This document shows, piece by piece, positions 16,873-24,961 of a stretch of DNA of 31,434 bases. The notes under the pieces are model-generated. The model had not been told where the DNA came from. It was given only the letters and a program-made list of their open reading frames with translations, and ran no database searches. Position numbers and translations under genes: made by a program. The stretch lies in NCBI GenBank assembly GCA_016712375.1, contig JADJRE010000023.1, forward strand, positions 1 through 31,434. Reading direction: 5' to 3'. How positions within the stretch are numbered: position 1 is the stretch's first letter; each line of letters starts with the position of its first letter. This DNA is from Rhodospirillales bacterium (GTDB taxonomy: Bacteria; Pseudomonadota; Alphaproteobacteria; Rhodospirillales; Defluviicoccaceae).

Positions 16873-17412
16873 ATGAGCAACGACGGTGACCCCAGGCGCG
16901 TGCGAGAGCTACGGGAAACCGCGGCGCGTAAGTACCTTCCGGAGAAGGTCGACCTCCTCCTGGTCGCTGAAGCTCCGCCAGCGGAGGAAGATCGCTACTT
17001 TTACTTCGAGCATGTCCCGTCGAATGACTGGCTGTTTCTCGGCGTCGCAGAGATGCTGCTGGGAGAGAAGCCAAGTCGCACCAACAAAGCGAATATGCTC
17101 GCGGAATTAAAGAATCGCGGCACCTTCCTCATTGATGTCAAGCCCTACCCAGCTGACGGCTCAGATCTCGCGATGTACGTTCCCGATCTCGTGAGGCGAT
17201 GTGCTGCACTCAAGCCGCGTCGGATCATCCTGATCAAGGCAACCGTTTTCGACGCCGCATACCCACCTCTCGTGGCCGCCGGACTTCCCGTCGTGAACAA
17301 GCGCGTGTACTTTCCATCGACGGGTCGCCAGAGCGAGTTCAAGGAACAGTTCGCCGAAGCACTAATGGAGATACCAAAAAATGAAAGGAAAGGCGACATT
17401 CACGAAATGTGA
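16873..17412 (+). CDS. Uracil-DNA glycosylase-like fold protein (unknown function)
   Basis: A 179-residue protein (MSNDGDPRRVRELRETAARK). Two segments recall the UDG superfamily: KVDLLLVAEAPPAEEDRYFY, in the place of the N-terminal GExPG motif, and late VNKRVYFPSTGRQSEFKEQF, in the place of the C-terminal HPSP-type loop. A Rossmann-like RRIILIKATVFDAAYPPL lies between. The catalytic Asp/Asn of true UDGs is not evident, so glycosylase activity is doubtful. The gene sits with the next small gene, overlapping it by 32 bases, in a cargo block between DUF1833 and the NlpC/P60 gene. An in-frame ATG at 16840 is an alternative start. Confidence 0.55.
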   Translation: MSNDGDPRRVRELRETAARKYLPEKVDLLLVAEAPPAEEDRYFYFEHVPSNDWLFLGVAEMLLGEKPSRTNKANMLAELKNRGTFLIDVKPYPADGSDLAMYVPDLVRRCAALKPRRIILIKATVFDAAYPPLVAAGLPVVNKRVYFPSTGRQSEFKEQFAEALMEIPKNERKGDIHEM

Positions 17413-17596
17413 CGCCGAGATAATCCGCCAAAAGCTCGGGCATGTTCGTCGAGCCGACCGAGATCTGCAGAAGAAGCTAAGGGGCACGCTGCGCGACATG
17501 GGCTTCTACATCTCCGACTTCACAAGCTCCTCCAGAGGCTTCACCGGGGACGACTTCGACGAGCTCGTACAGCGCGGATCAATCACCATCGTATAG
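17381..17596 (+). CDS. Small conserved-looking protein paired with the UDG-like gene
   Basis: A 71-residue basic protein: MKGKATFTKCDAEIIRQKLG, then RRADRDLQKKLRGTLRDMGF and YISDFTSSSRGFTGDDFDEL, ending ITIV. The charged helical first half suggests nucleic-acid or partner binding, and the second half looks like a small folded unit. The start overlaps the preceding gene by 32 bases and GGAG lies just upstream, indicating co-translation. Similar short proteins beside UDG-like genes are my recollection rather than a checked result. No known toxin or antitoxin motif is visible. Confidence 0.6.
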   Translation: MKGKATFTKCDAEIIRQKLGHVRRADRDLQKKLRGTLRDMGFYISDFTSSSRGFTGDDFDELVQRGSITIV

Positions 17597-17813
17597 CCGC
17601 GCGATTGCGTTCCCATGCGGGGTACCGCTTGGTTCCGTTCCTCCCCATCAAAGACGTTACGAGCGCCCGGGCTTAGACATCCTCATGTCTCCCTCATGGC
17701 GAGCAGTGACGATACCTGACCTGAGACAGCTATCTGTCGATTGACGTCAGATCCTCCGTTCGGACATCGCCTTCGGTCCTGTTGACCACTGACCTCCGGC
17801 AATCCGAAAGCTG

Positions 17814-18293
17814 ATGACCTCGCTACCCTCTTGGGCTGCCGGCTACGTCGGCATTCCGTTTCTCGATCTCGGCCGCAACCGGGCGGGGTGCGACTGCTGG
17901 GGGCTGGTGCGGCTGGTGCTGGGTGAGCAGGCCGGCATTCAGCTGCCGTCGCTGGCGACCTGCTACGGCAGCGAGGCGAATGCCGCCCGCGTTGGCGCGG
18001 CGGTCGAGGCGGAACGTCGTTCCGGCGCCTGGGATCGGATCGATGCCGGCGAGGAGCAGCCTTTCGACGTCGTCGAGATGTCGGGAGCGGCGCGGGTTCC
18101 CGGTTCAGGCTGGGTATTCGGTCCGCTGCACGTCGGCGTCGTCGTGACCTCTGGCTGGCTGCTGCACGTCGAACGAGGCACGGCCGCCGTGCTGGCCCGC
18201 TACCGCGAGGATCAGGCCATCCGCCGCCGCGTCCTCGGATTCTGGCGTTTCAGGAGACAGGAACCAGGACCCAGGAGCCAGGGTGGTGATTGA
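17814..18293 (+). CDS. NlpC/P60 family tail-tip peptidase
   Basis: A 159-residue protein opening MTSLPSWAAGYVGIPFLDLG. The catalytic Cys lies in GCDCWGLVRLVL (Cys28, with Cys26 beside it) and the catalytic His in PLHVGVVV (His106). Phage NlpC/P60 proteins (lambda gpK-like) cleave peptidoglycan stem peptides locally so the tail tip can cross the cell wall. The conserved sequence ends at about RRRVLGFWRF; the last 14 residues (RRQEPGPRSQGGD-type) are encoded by a heptamer repeat array and look like a recent appended tail. The start follows a 217-base gap left by the upstream cargo genes. Confidence 0.85.
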   Translation: MTSLPSWAAGYVGIPFLDLGRNRAGCDCWGLVRLVLGEQAGIQLPSLATCYGSEANAARVGAAVEAERRSGAWDRIDAGEEQPFDVVEMSGAARVPGSGWVFGPLHVGVVVTSGWLLHVERGTAAVLARYREDQAIRRRVLGFWRFRRQEPGPRSQGGD

Positions 18294-18359
18294 CGCAAAC
18301 GATCAGGCCATGAAGCCGTCAGTTTATCCTGGTTCCTGGAACCTGGTTCCTGTGTCCTG
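18251..18359. repeat. Paired, inverted heptanucleotide tandem repeats
   Basis: The left arm (18251-18282) is four and a half copies of CAGGANN. The right arm (18328-18359) is four and a half copies of CCTGGNN or close variants, the reverse complement. Eighteen bases (18251-18268 and 18342-18359) pair with one mismatch, leaving a loop of about 73 bases. The array spans the 3' end of the NlpC/P60 gene and the start of the tail-tip gene, and it encodes the non-conserved C-terminus of one and N-terminus of the other. This suggests a small mobile or expanding repeat inserted at the gene junction. Confidence 0.8.
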
Positions 18360-20829
18360 TTGCCCTCATCCGTTCGAGCAGCGACGCGCCGACTATGCGG
18401 TGCAGGCGGGGCTGACGATTGCCGAGATCGTCGAGCTGATCCAGCCGGACCCGCTGCTGCGGACGCACGGAGTCGCATTCCTCGGCGAGCAGGCGATCGA
18501 GCGGGCGCAGTGGCATCGGGTGCGGCCGAAGCCGGGGACGTATCTGTCGATCCGGCTGCTGCCGGCAGGCGGTGGCGGCTGGCGGATCGCGGCGATGGTC
18601 GGCATCGCGATTATCGCCGTCGTCACCACGGCGCTCACCTACGGTGCGCTGGCGCCGGTGTGGGGGACGACCGCAGCCGCGATCGCCGGCGGCCTCGCCG
18701 GCGCCGCTGTTACGCTGGGCGGCACGCTGCTGGTCAACACCTTCCTGCCGCCGCCGGTGCCGGAGCTGTCGAAGGACAAGGGCACCGAGAGTCAGACCTA
18801 TCAGATCCTGGGTGCGCGCAACCGCATCGACATCTGGGGCAAGGTGCCGTTCCTCTGCGGCCGCTTCCGGCTGACGCCACCCTATGCTGCCGCCCCCTAT
18901 CGCGAGGTGGTGGGCTCCGACACCTACTGGCGGGCAATCTTCGCGGTGAGCCACGGGCCGGTGCATGTCGAGTCGATGCGCATCGGCGCAACCCCGATCG
19001 AGAACTACGCCGAGGTCGAATGGCAACTGCGCCGCGGCTACTGGACGATGCCGGACAAGGGCGGATGGAATCCGGCCAGTGGGACCTTTCCCGAGAACCC
19101 GGATTTCGGCGACACCTGGACGGCAACCGCGTCCGGCACGGTCAACGGGCTTGCGATCGTCGCCGGCCAGACCATCACGTTTAATCGCCTCGCGGATCCC
19201 AGCAGCCCGTCGGCCTGGGATCTCGACCAGGACAAGCCGTTCTCGCTGGATCCTTCGGACGTCTTCGAGGATCCGCTGTCGGTGGCGCTGACCTATGCTG
19301 CCGGCGGCCAGGTGCGGACGACGGCGCCGGGCGCCGACGAGATCGCGATCGAGATCGCCTTCGAGCGGCTGGTGCACATCCAGAACCAGCCGGCCGGCAA
19401 GAAGTCGGACCAGTCGGTCACCTTCCGGATCGAGCAGTCGCCGGCCGGCGAGAACCACTGGAGCACGGTGCTGGTCCGCACCATCACCGGCCGGCAGCAG
19501 ACGCCGCTCTACTGGGGTCACCGCTGGCGGCCGGCCGAGTACGGCACCGTCGATGCCAACCAGAGCTACGACGTGCGGATCACCCGGCTGTAGCGGTGAC
19601 ACCGACGAGGAGCGGAACTTCTCCAGGTGCTTCTGGACGGCGCTGCGCACGATCACCGCGGGCGATCCGGTGCCGGTGCCGGGGATCACCCTGATCGCGG
19701 TGCGCATCCGCGCCACCGGCCAGCTGCAGGGGACGATCGACGAGTTCAACGTCACCGCGCGAACGATCGCCCGCGACTGGGACGCCAGCATCAACAGCTG
19801 GATCTGGCGGCCGACGTCGCAGCCGGCGGCGCTGTTCCGCCACATCCTCCAGCACCCGAGCCGCAGGAAGCCCGCGACCGACGCGCAGATCGACCTCGAC
19901 CGGCTGACCTACTGGGACGGGGTGACGCGGCCGGCACGCCGAGAGTTCAACGGCGTCTTCGATGCCAAGACCTCGCTCTACGACGCGCTGGCCCGCACCG
20001 CCCGCCTCGGCCGGGCGATGGTCAGCTTGCGCGACCTGAAGTTCTCGGTGGTCATCGACGAGCCGCGCAGCGTGCCGGTCAGGATGTTCACGCCGCGCAA
20101 CAGCTGGAACTACGAGGGCGAGATGACGCATGAGCCGGTGCCGCACGGCTACCGCATCGCCTTCGTCAACGAGGAGGCCTCCTGGAAGACCGAGGAGGTG
20201 GTCGTCTACGACGACGGTTATTCGGCTGCCAACGCCACGCTGATCGACCGGGTAGAGATCGTGGGCTCACCAGCCGCGACCAGGCGTGGAAGGAGGGCCG
20301 CTATCATCTGGCGCAGCAGCGCCTGCGCCGGGAGATCCATCGCATCAACTGCGACTTCGAGCAGCTCGCCTGCGAGCGCGGCGACCTGGTGGCCCTGCAG
20401 CACGACGTCATCGCCACAGGACTCGCCTCGGCGCGCATCGCCTCGGTCACCGAGGACGCCGCCGGCAATATCACCGACGTCACCCTCGATGCGCCGGTGA
20501 CGATGCAGACCGGCAAGAGCTACGTCCTGCGTGTCCGCCGCGTCGCAGCCGGCATGATGCGCACCGACCTCTACCCGCTACGGACGATCGCAGGTGTCTC
20601 GCCGCGGCTGTGGTTCACCAACCCGCCGGCGCTGATCGATGCACCCGCCGCCGGCGATCTCTGCGCCTTCGGCGAGCTCGGCCGCGAGACGCTGCGCGTG
20701 CTCGTCCGCGACATCGAGCCCGGCGAGAACCTGTCGGCCAAGCTGACGCTGATCGCCGAGGCGCCGGGCGTGCACGTCGCCGAGCAGGGGCCGATCCCGC
20801 CCTTGTATCTTGCCGGCGGTGAGGCGTAG
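18283..20829 (+). pseudogene. J-like tail tip / host specificity protein, 5' part (frameshifted, IS-interrupted)
   Basis: Three frames make one protein. Frame one (18283-19590) has PHPFEQRRADYAVQAGLTIA, a hydrophobic segment (IAAMVGIAIIAVVTTALTYG) and the tip-protein core ILGARNRIDIWGKVPFLCGR. It stops at TAG 19591, where dropping one T restores TRLSGDTDEERNFSRCFW. Frame two runs to about 20265 (WIWRPTSQPAALFRHILQHP, GVFDAKTSLYDALARTARLG). A missing base at the GGG of 20263-20265 moves to frame three (HLAQQRLRREIHRINCDFEQ, PRLWFTNPPALIDAP), which ends at the IS110 insertion. J-type proteins form the central tail fibre that binds the host receptor. Starts at GTG 18283 and ATG 18310 are both possible because the repeat array replaces the normal N-terminus. 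The IS insertion alone would inactivate it. Confidence 0.85.
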
Positions 20830-21023
20830 CTGGCCCTCACCGTGGACCGGGTGAGCATGCATCCGCCCTTGGACGGCAAGTCCGAAGCGTAGATTGTGCC
20901 CCCGGTCCGCACCTTCGACCTCTTGGAGGCTGGACGGTATCGAGGACGCGGCGTTTTGCCCGCAAGTCCGTATCCACAAGGTCAGTCGGTCGGGAGGTCA
21001 TCGGCAACGACGAGGGGGTTGGG
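20829..21023 (+). ncRNA. Candidate bridge RNA region of the IS110 element
   Basis: IS110-group elements are known to encode a structured bridge RNA in the non-coding left end, whose two loops pair with target and donor DNA. This end has the right size and position, and several local hairpins: CTCACC/GGTGAG near 20838-20856, TTGGAC ggcaa GTCCGAA near 20870-20886, and CCTC/GAGG near 20918-20929. GAAGCGTA (20884-20891) matches the left flank GAGGCGTA with one mismatch, and ACGGTATC (20934-20941) is identical to the right flank (22017-22024). The second match is in the same sense as the flank rather than complementary, so assignment of guide segments is tentative. The presence of the RNA is inferred from family knowledge. 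Confidence 0.4.
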
Positions 21024-22007
21024 ATGCAGGTCATCGGGGTCGACGTCAGCAAGGAGAAACTGCACTGCGCCTGGCTGCGCGACGCTGCCCGCCGGCAGGT
21101 CCGGCCGAAGTCGGTCGCCAACACGGCCGACGGACACGCCGCCCTCCTCGCCTGGGCGACCTGGGTGACTGGCGCCGCCGCGGCCGAACTGCACGTCGTC
21201 CTGGAAGCGACCGGCGTCTACCACGAGGCGGCGGCGACCTTCCTGCATGACGCCGGCTGCCACGTCTCGGTGGTCAACCCGTTGCAGGTCAAGCGGTTCG
21301 CCGAGAGCCTGGGCGTCCGGACGAAGACCGACCGGCACGACGGCCTGATCCTCGCCCTGTTCGGCGACGCCCGCCGGCCGGCCGCCTGGACGCCGCCGCC
21401 GGGCGAGATCCGCCAGCTGAAGGCACTCCTCGGCCGGCTCGCCGCCCTTGAACAGGACTTTGCCCGCGAGCTCAACCGGCTGGAGACGGCGCGTGCCGAG
21501 CCGGCCCCCGACGCGGTGCTCGTCTCGCTGCAGACGATGCTGGATGTGCTGGCGGCGGAGATCGCCCGGCTGCGCCGGCAGATCGACGACCATCTCGACA
21601 GCCATCCCGAGCTGAAGGAGCAGCGGGCGTTGCTGGAGAGTATTCCCGGCATCGGCGCCAAGCTTTCGCTGTGGTTCCTGGCCTTGTTCCGCAGTCGAAC
21701 CTTCGCCTCTGCCCGTCAGGCGGCGGCGTTTCTCGGTCTCGTGCCGGTCGAATTCCAGTCCGGCTCCAGCGTGCTGAAGCGGCCACGTCTGTCAAAGGCC
21801 GGGGATGCCCGCTGGCGGGCCAGACTGTTCCTGCCGGCGATGGTCGCCGCCCGCTGGAATCCGTTGGTCCGCGCCCAGTACCAACGCCTGCTCGCCGCCG
21901 GCAAATCGAAGATGAGCGCCCTCGGTGCGGCGATGCGAAAGCTTGTCCACATCGCCTTCGGCGTCCTCAAACACCACAAACCGTTCGATCCGAACGTCGC
22001 TGCTTGA
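21024..22007 (+). CDS. IS110-family transposase (DEDD recombinase)
   Basis: A 327-residue protein: MQVIGVDVSKEKLHCAWLRD with Asp7 of the RuvC-like domain, VVLEATGVYHEAA with Glu61, and RTKTDRHDGLILALFG with Asp103/Asp106, giving the DEDD set. A coiled-coil segment follows (residues about 130-190), then the Transposase_20 domain (LLESIPGIGAKLSLWFLALF, AFLGLVPVEFQSGSSVLKRP), whose SGSS holds the likely catalytic serine. It ends KHHKPFDPNVAA. Length and all key residues are intact, so the enzyme is probably active. ATG 21024 follows a GGGGGTTGGG tract. Confidence 0.93.
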   Translation: MQVIGVDVSKEKLHCAWLRDAARRQVRPKSVANTADGHAALLAWATWVTGAAAAELHVVLEATGVYHEAAATFLHDAGCHVSVVNPLQVKRFAESLGVRTKTDRHDGLILALFGDARRPAAWTPPPGEIRQLKALLGRLAALEQDFARELNRLETARAEPAPDAVLVSLQTMLDVLAAEIARLRRQIDDHLDSHPELKEQRALLESIPGIGAKLSLWFLALFRSRTFASARQAAAFLGLVPVEFQSGSSVLKRPRLSKAGDARWRARLFLPAMVAARWNPLVRAQYQRLLAAGKSKMSALGAAMRKLVHIAFGVLKHHKPFDPNVAA

Positions 22008-22017
22008 CTAGGCAATA

Positions 22018-23025
22018 CGGTATCTACGATCCGGTGGTCACACCGCCGTCGGCGGTGCCGGCGCCGGTGGTGCTCGACATCCGCTCCGACGAACGCGTGA
22101 TGCTGGTGACGCCGTCGCGCACGCTGATCGAACGCGTGGTCTTCCAGCTGCAGCCGATCGCGATCGAGGGGGCAACGATCCACGTGCTCTACCGGGTCTC
22201 CGGCACGCACGGCGCCTGGCAGGACGCGACGGTGCAGGAGGAGACGGCGACCGGCGTCGTCATCGCAGGCCCGCAGTCCGGCGAGACCTACGACTTCCGC
22301 CTGCAGTACACGCACCCGAACTATCTCGCCTCGCCGGCGACGCAGGTCAACAGCCACTACGTCACCGGCCGCCGCTCGCCGCCGGCCGACCTGCAGAACC
22401 TCACGCTCGCCGTCGTTGGCGGAAGTGCTCTGCTGCGCTGGGATCTGCCGGCTGACCTCGACGTGCAGTTCGGCGGCTGGATCAGCTTCCGGCACTCGCC
22501 GGACATGGATGCGACGCTGTGGCCCAACTCGACGTCGCTGGCGCGCGCTGTCACCGGCGATCAGACGCACGTCTTCCTGCCGCTGAAGCCGGGCACCTAC
22601 TTCGCCCGCGTCTACGACGCCGACGGCCGGCCGTCCACCAGCGTCGCTTCCGTCTCGACCAAGCAGGCGAGCCTGCTGGCGTTCTCGCCGGTCGGCAGCG
22701 TCGAGGAGGACCCGACGTTTTGGGTGTCAAGACGAAGTGCACCGTCGTCGACGGCGGGCTGATGCTCGATGCCGAGGACTTTGACGCGGTGCCCGACGTC
22801 GATGCGCTGACCAACTGGGACGACACTGGCGGCGTTGCAAACAGCGGCCTTTATCAGTTCGCCGCCGGCATCGATGCGGGAGCGGTGCGCCGGCTGCGGC
22901 TGACCAGCCGGCTCAAGCTCGACGCGGTCAACCAATTCGCGTTCTGGGATGCCAAAATCGGCGCGATCGACGACTGGCCGGACGTCGACGCAACGCTCGG
23001 CGCCTCGGTCGATGCCAGCATCTGG
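22018..23025 (+). pseudogene. J-like tail tip protein, 3' part (frameshifted and C-terminally truncated)
   Basis: This is the continuation of the tail-tip gene beyond the IS110 element. The first frame reads YDPVVTPPSAVPAPVVLDIR, fibronectin-like beta sequence (HVLYRVSGTHGAWQDATVQE, YDFRLQYTHPNYLASPATQV) and FGGWISFRHSPDMDATLW to DPTF. One T missing from the run at 22718-22721 shifts the frame; adding it gives DPTFLGVKTKCTVVDGGLML, which continues LRLTSRLKLDAVNQFAFWDA to about DASIW (23025). After that the sequence belongs to a HAD phosphatase, so the C-terminus is missing. The receptor-binding end of J proteins is C-terminal, so that part is lost here. Confidence 0.8.
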
Positions 23026-23866
23026 GGCCCGCCGGAGGATCGCATCGCCACCTTTGACCAGGACGTTAGGTGTCGCATCCGCTCTACACCCAGACGATGT
23101 TCGCGCTCGACCGGGTGCATGAGCTGGCACCGAAGCATCCCGAATGGAAAAGGAAAGAGCCGTTCAAGGCGGTTCTCGCCGGCGATCGCGACGCGATGGC
23201 GAAATTCGGCGAGGGGGACTGGGCGCAAATCGTCGCCGCCACCCACGCCGGGATGAGCACCGAGGATTTCCTCGGCATCGTCAAACAGTGGCTGGCGACG
23301 GCCAGGGACCCGCGTTGGAAGCGGCCGTTCACCGAGCTCGTCTACCAGCCGATGCTCGAAGTCATGGACTACCTGCGGGCCAACGGCTTCCGGACCTACA
23401 TCGTCACCGGCGGCGGCCAGGAGTTCGTGCGCGTCTACAGCACCCAAGTCTACGGGGTGCCTCCCGAGCAGGTCGTCGGATCGAGCATCGCCACCCGGTA
23501 CGAGATGCGCGACGGCAAGCCGGTGCTGTTGCGCGAGCCGAAGATCTTTTCATCGACGATCACGCCGGCAAGGCCATCGGCATCAACCTGTTCATCGGCA
23601 AGCGGCCAGTGGCGGCGTTCGGCAACTCCGGCGGCGATCGCGAGATGCTGGAGTGGACGCAAGCCGGCGATGGCGCGCGGCTGATGATGCTGGTGCTGCA
23701 CGATGACACCGAGCGCGAATATGCCTACGGCCCCGCCAACGGCCTGCCGGACACCAAGGTCGGCACGTTCTCTCAGTCGCTGATGGACGAGGCCAAGCAG
23801 CGCGGCTGGGTTGTGATCTCGATGAAGAACGACTGGAAGCGGATCTTTCCCAGGGACGGGCAGTAG
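23026..23866 (+). pseudogene. HAD-superfamily phosphatase, secreted type, broken at both start and motif I
   Basis: From about 23026 the sequence encodes PPEDRIATFDQD, HAD motif I, but the GT(L) that should follow is lost with a net frame change near 23066. The frame resumes as SHPLYTQTMFALDRVHELAP, KHPEWKRKEPFKAVLAGDRD, NGFRTYIVTGGGQEFVRVYS (motif II Thr). At TTTT 23547-23550 one T is missing; adding it gives KIFFIDDHAGKAIGINLFIG, PVAAFGNSGGDREMLEW (motif IV) and the end DWKRIFPRDGQ. Relatives begin with a signal peptide, absent here because the 5' end is replaced by the tail-tip gene. The TAG stop shares one base with the GTG of the next gene, so the two formed an operon. Confidence 0.82.
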
Positions 23867-24756
23867 TGCTCCGGCCATGGTCGCTCGCGATCCGAGCTCG
23901 GAACCTCATCGCGGCGGCGATGCTGCCGGCCCTCTGCGTGCCGGCAGTCGCCCTGGCGGATGAGCCTGCGCCTTCCACATCCGACACCGAGACCGCCATG
24001 CACGGCACCTTCAACAACGGCGAGGACATTACCCGGCCGAGGAACCTCTTCCAGGTTCGCCAGCGCTACTCGCGGCTCCCCGACGCCGAAGGGCGGGAGC
24101 CGGAGAAGTGGACGACGACGCTGCGCGCCGATGTGTGGACCGGCCTCGGTGACGACTGGAGGCTCTACGGGCGCGTCGACGAGCCTCTCGTCTATTCCAA
24201 CGACGTTACCAGCAGCTTCAATCCGAACGGCCACAGCCGGTTCGGGCAAGGCGACCTCTTGACCGAGGTTGCGATCATCGCGCCGCCGCCGACGGCACGC
24301 ATCGGCTACGGCCTGGGCGTGCGCGCCATCTGGCCGACCGCCGGGCTGAACGAGACGGGGCAAGGCAAGTACCAGATCGGCCCGCTCGCTGGGGTTCGTT
24401 ACAGCCTGCCGGAAATCAGCCCCGGCAGCTTCTTCTTGCCGCAGGTCATCTACCTGAACAGCGTCGCCAGCCGGAACCACAACAAGGGGCGCGCCGACAT
24501 CAACCAACTCAACATCCAGCCGAAGTTCAACGTTGCTCTGCCGGACGACTGGTTCCTGACGGCTTACGCCAGCGAGAACATTGTTATCAATTATGGCAAC
24601 CAGGGAAAATTGTTCTTTCCGTTCGATCTGATGGTCGGCAAGAAGCTGTTCAACACCTTCGTCGCCTCTCTGGAGTACTCGCGCGAGGTGATGCATGACA
24701 AGAACTTCGAGCCTTACCAATGGCAGCTGGAAGCGCGTATCGGATACTACTTGTGA
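23866..24756 (+). CDS. Outer-membrane beta-barrel protein (transporter-like)
   Basis: A 296-residue protein from GTG 23866. An N-terminal signal peptide is visible (basic start, then IAAAMLPALCVPAVALA before DEP). It is followed by alternating amphipathic strands such as WTTTLRADVWTGLGDDWRLY, ATARIGYGLGV-type turns, QIGPLAGVRYSLPEISPGSF and LNIQPKFNVALPDDWFLTAY, ending in the aromatic barrel terminus WQLEARIGYYL. This layout fits a roughly 12-strand outer-membrane porin or transporter. The start shares its G with the upstream HAD stop, and proteins of this kind often neighbour HAD and DUF1254 genes. The solute is unknown. Confidence 0.75.
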   Translation: MLRPWSLAIRARNLIAAAMLPALCVPAVALADEPAPSTSDTETAMHGTFNNGEDITRPRNLFQVRQRYSRLPDAEGREPEKWTTTLRADVWTGLGDDWRLYGRVDEPLVYSNDVTSSFNPNGHSRFGQGDLLTEVAIIAPPPTARIGYGLGVRAIWPTAGLNETGQGKYQIGPLAGVRYSLPEISPGSFFLPQVIYLNSVASRNHNKGRADINQLNIQPKFNVALPDDWFLTAYASENIVINYGNQGKLFFPFDLMVGKKLFNTFVASLEYSREVMHDKNFEPYQWQLEARIGYYL

Positions 24757-24796
24757 AGCATGTCATCCAGAACGAGGACAAACAGGAGGAGCACAG

Positions 24797-24931
24797 ATGA
24801 GACCACTAATTTTCGGCGTTTCGTTATTGGCTCTGATGGCATCGACAGCTTATATCTTAGGCCGCGAGGCCCGACCACAGGAATACTTTCCGAGCACGAT
24901 GATAGGCCAGAACCAGACGCGATGGACATGA
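24797..24931 (+). CDS. Small membrane-anchored or secreted protein, 44 residues
   Basis: MRPLIFGVSLLALMASTAYI then LGREARPQEYFPSTMIGQNQ and a stop. A strong Shine-Dalgarno (AGGAGGAG) lies about 7 bases upstream of ATG 24797. The first 22 residues form a hydrophobic helix that could be a signal or membrane anchor. It is 40 bases downstream of the outer-membrane barrel gene, same strand, so probably in its operon. The frame ends near the junction with an acyl-CoA ligase fragment, so the native protein may have been longer. No family recognised. Confidence 0.55.
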   Translation: MRPLIFGVSLLALMASTAYILGREARPQEYFPSTMIGQNQTRWT

Positions 24932-24961
24932 CCTTGATCTATACGCCCGCGTCTACCTGGT

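Larger units (their letters stand above)
20829..22017 (+). mobile_element. IS110-family insertion sequence (IS110 group, long left end)
   Basis: The element interrupts the tail-tip gene. The reading frame before it ends GGC GGT GAG GCG TA, and after it resumes C GGT ATC TAC GAT; removing everything between the two TA dinucleotides (20827-20828 and 22016-22017) restores an uninterrupted GGEAYGIYDPVV. The element is therefore about 1.19 kb with a shared 2-base TA at the joins, no terminal inverted repeats and no long target duplication, as is usual for IS110. It has about 195 non-coding bases before the transposase gene and 10 after it, the layout of the IS110 group. Exact ends are uncertain by a base or two. 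Confidence 0.82.

Noticed and set aside
18319..19845. Long open frame (over 500 codons) on the minus strand
   Set aside because: It is antisense to the clearly recognisable tail-tip gene, has Arg/Ala/Gly-biased content and no family signature; typical of GC-rich antisense frames.
20286..20822. Alternative open frame across the third segment of the tail-tip gene
   Set aside because: Its translation is Arg/Ala-rich without homology, while the other plus-strand frame continues the tail-tip protein.
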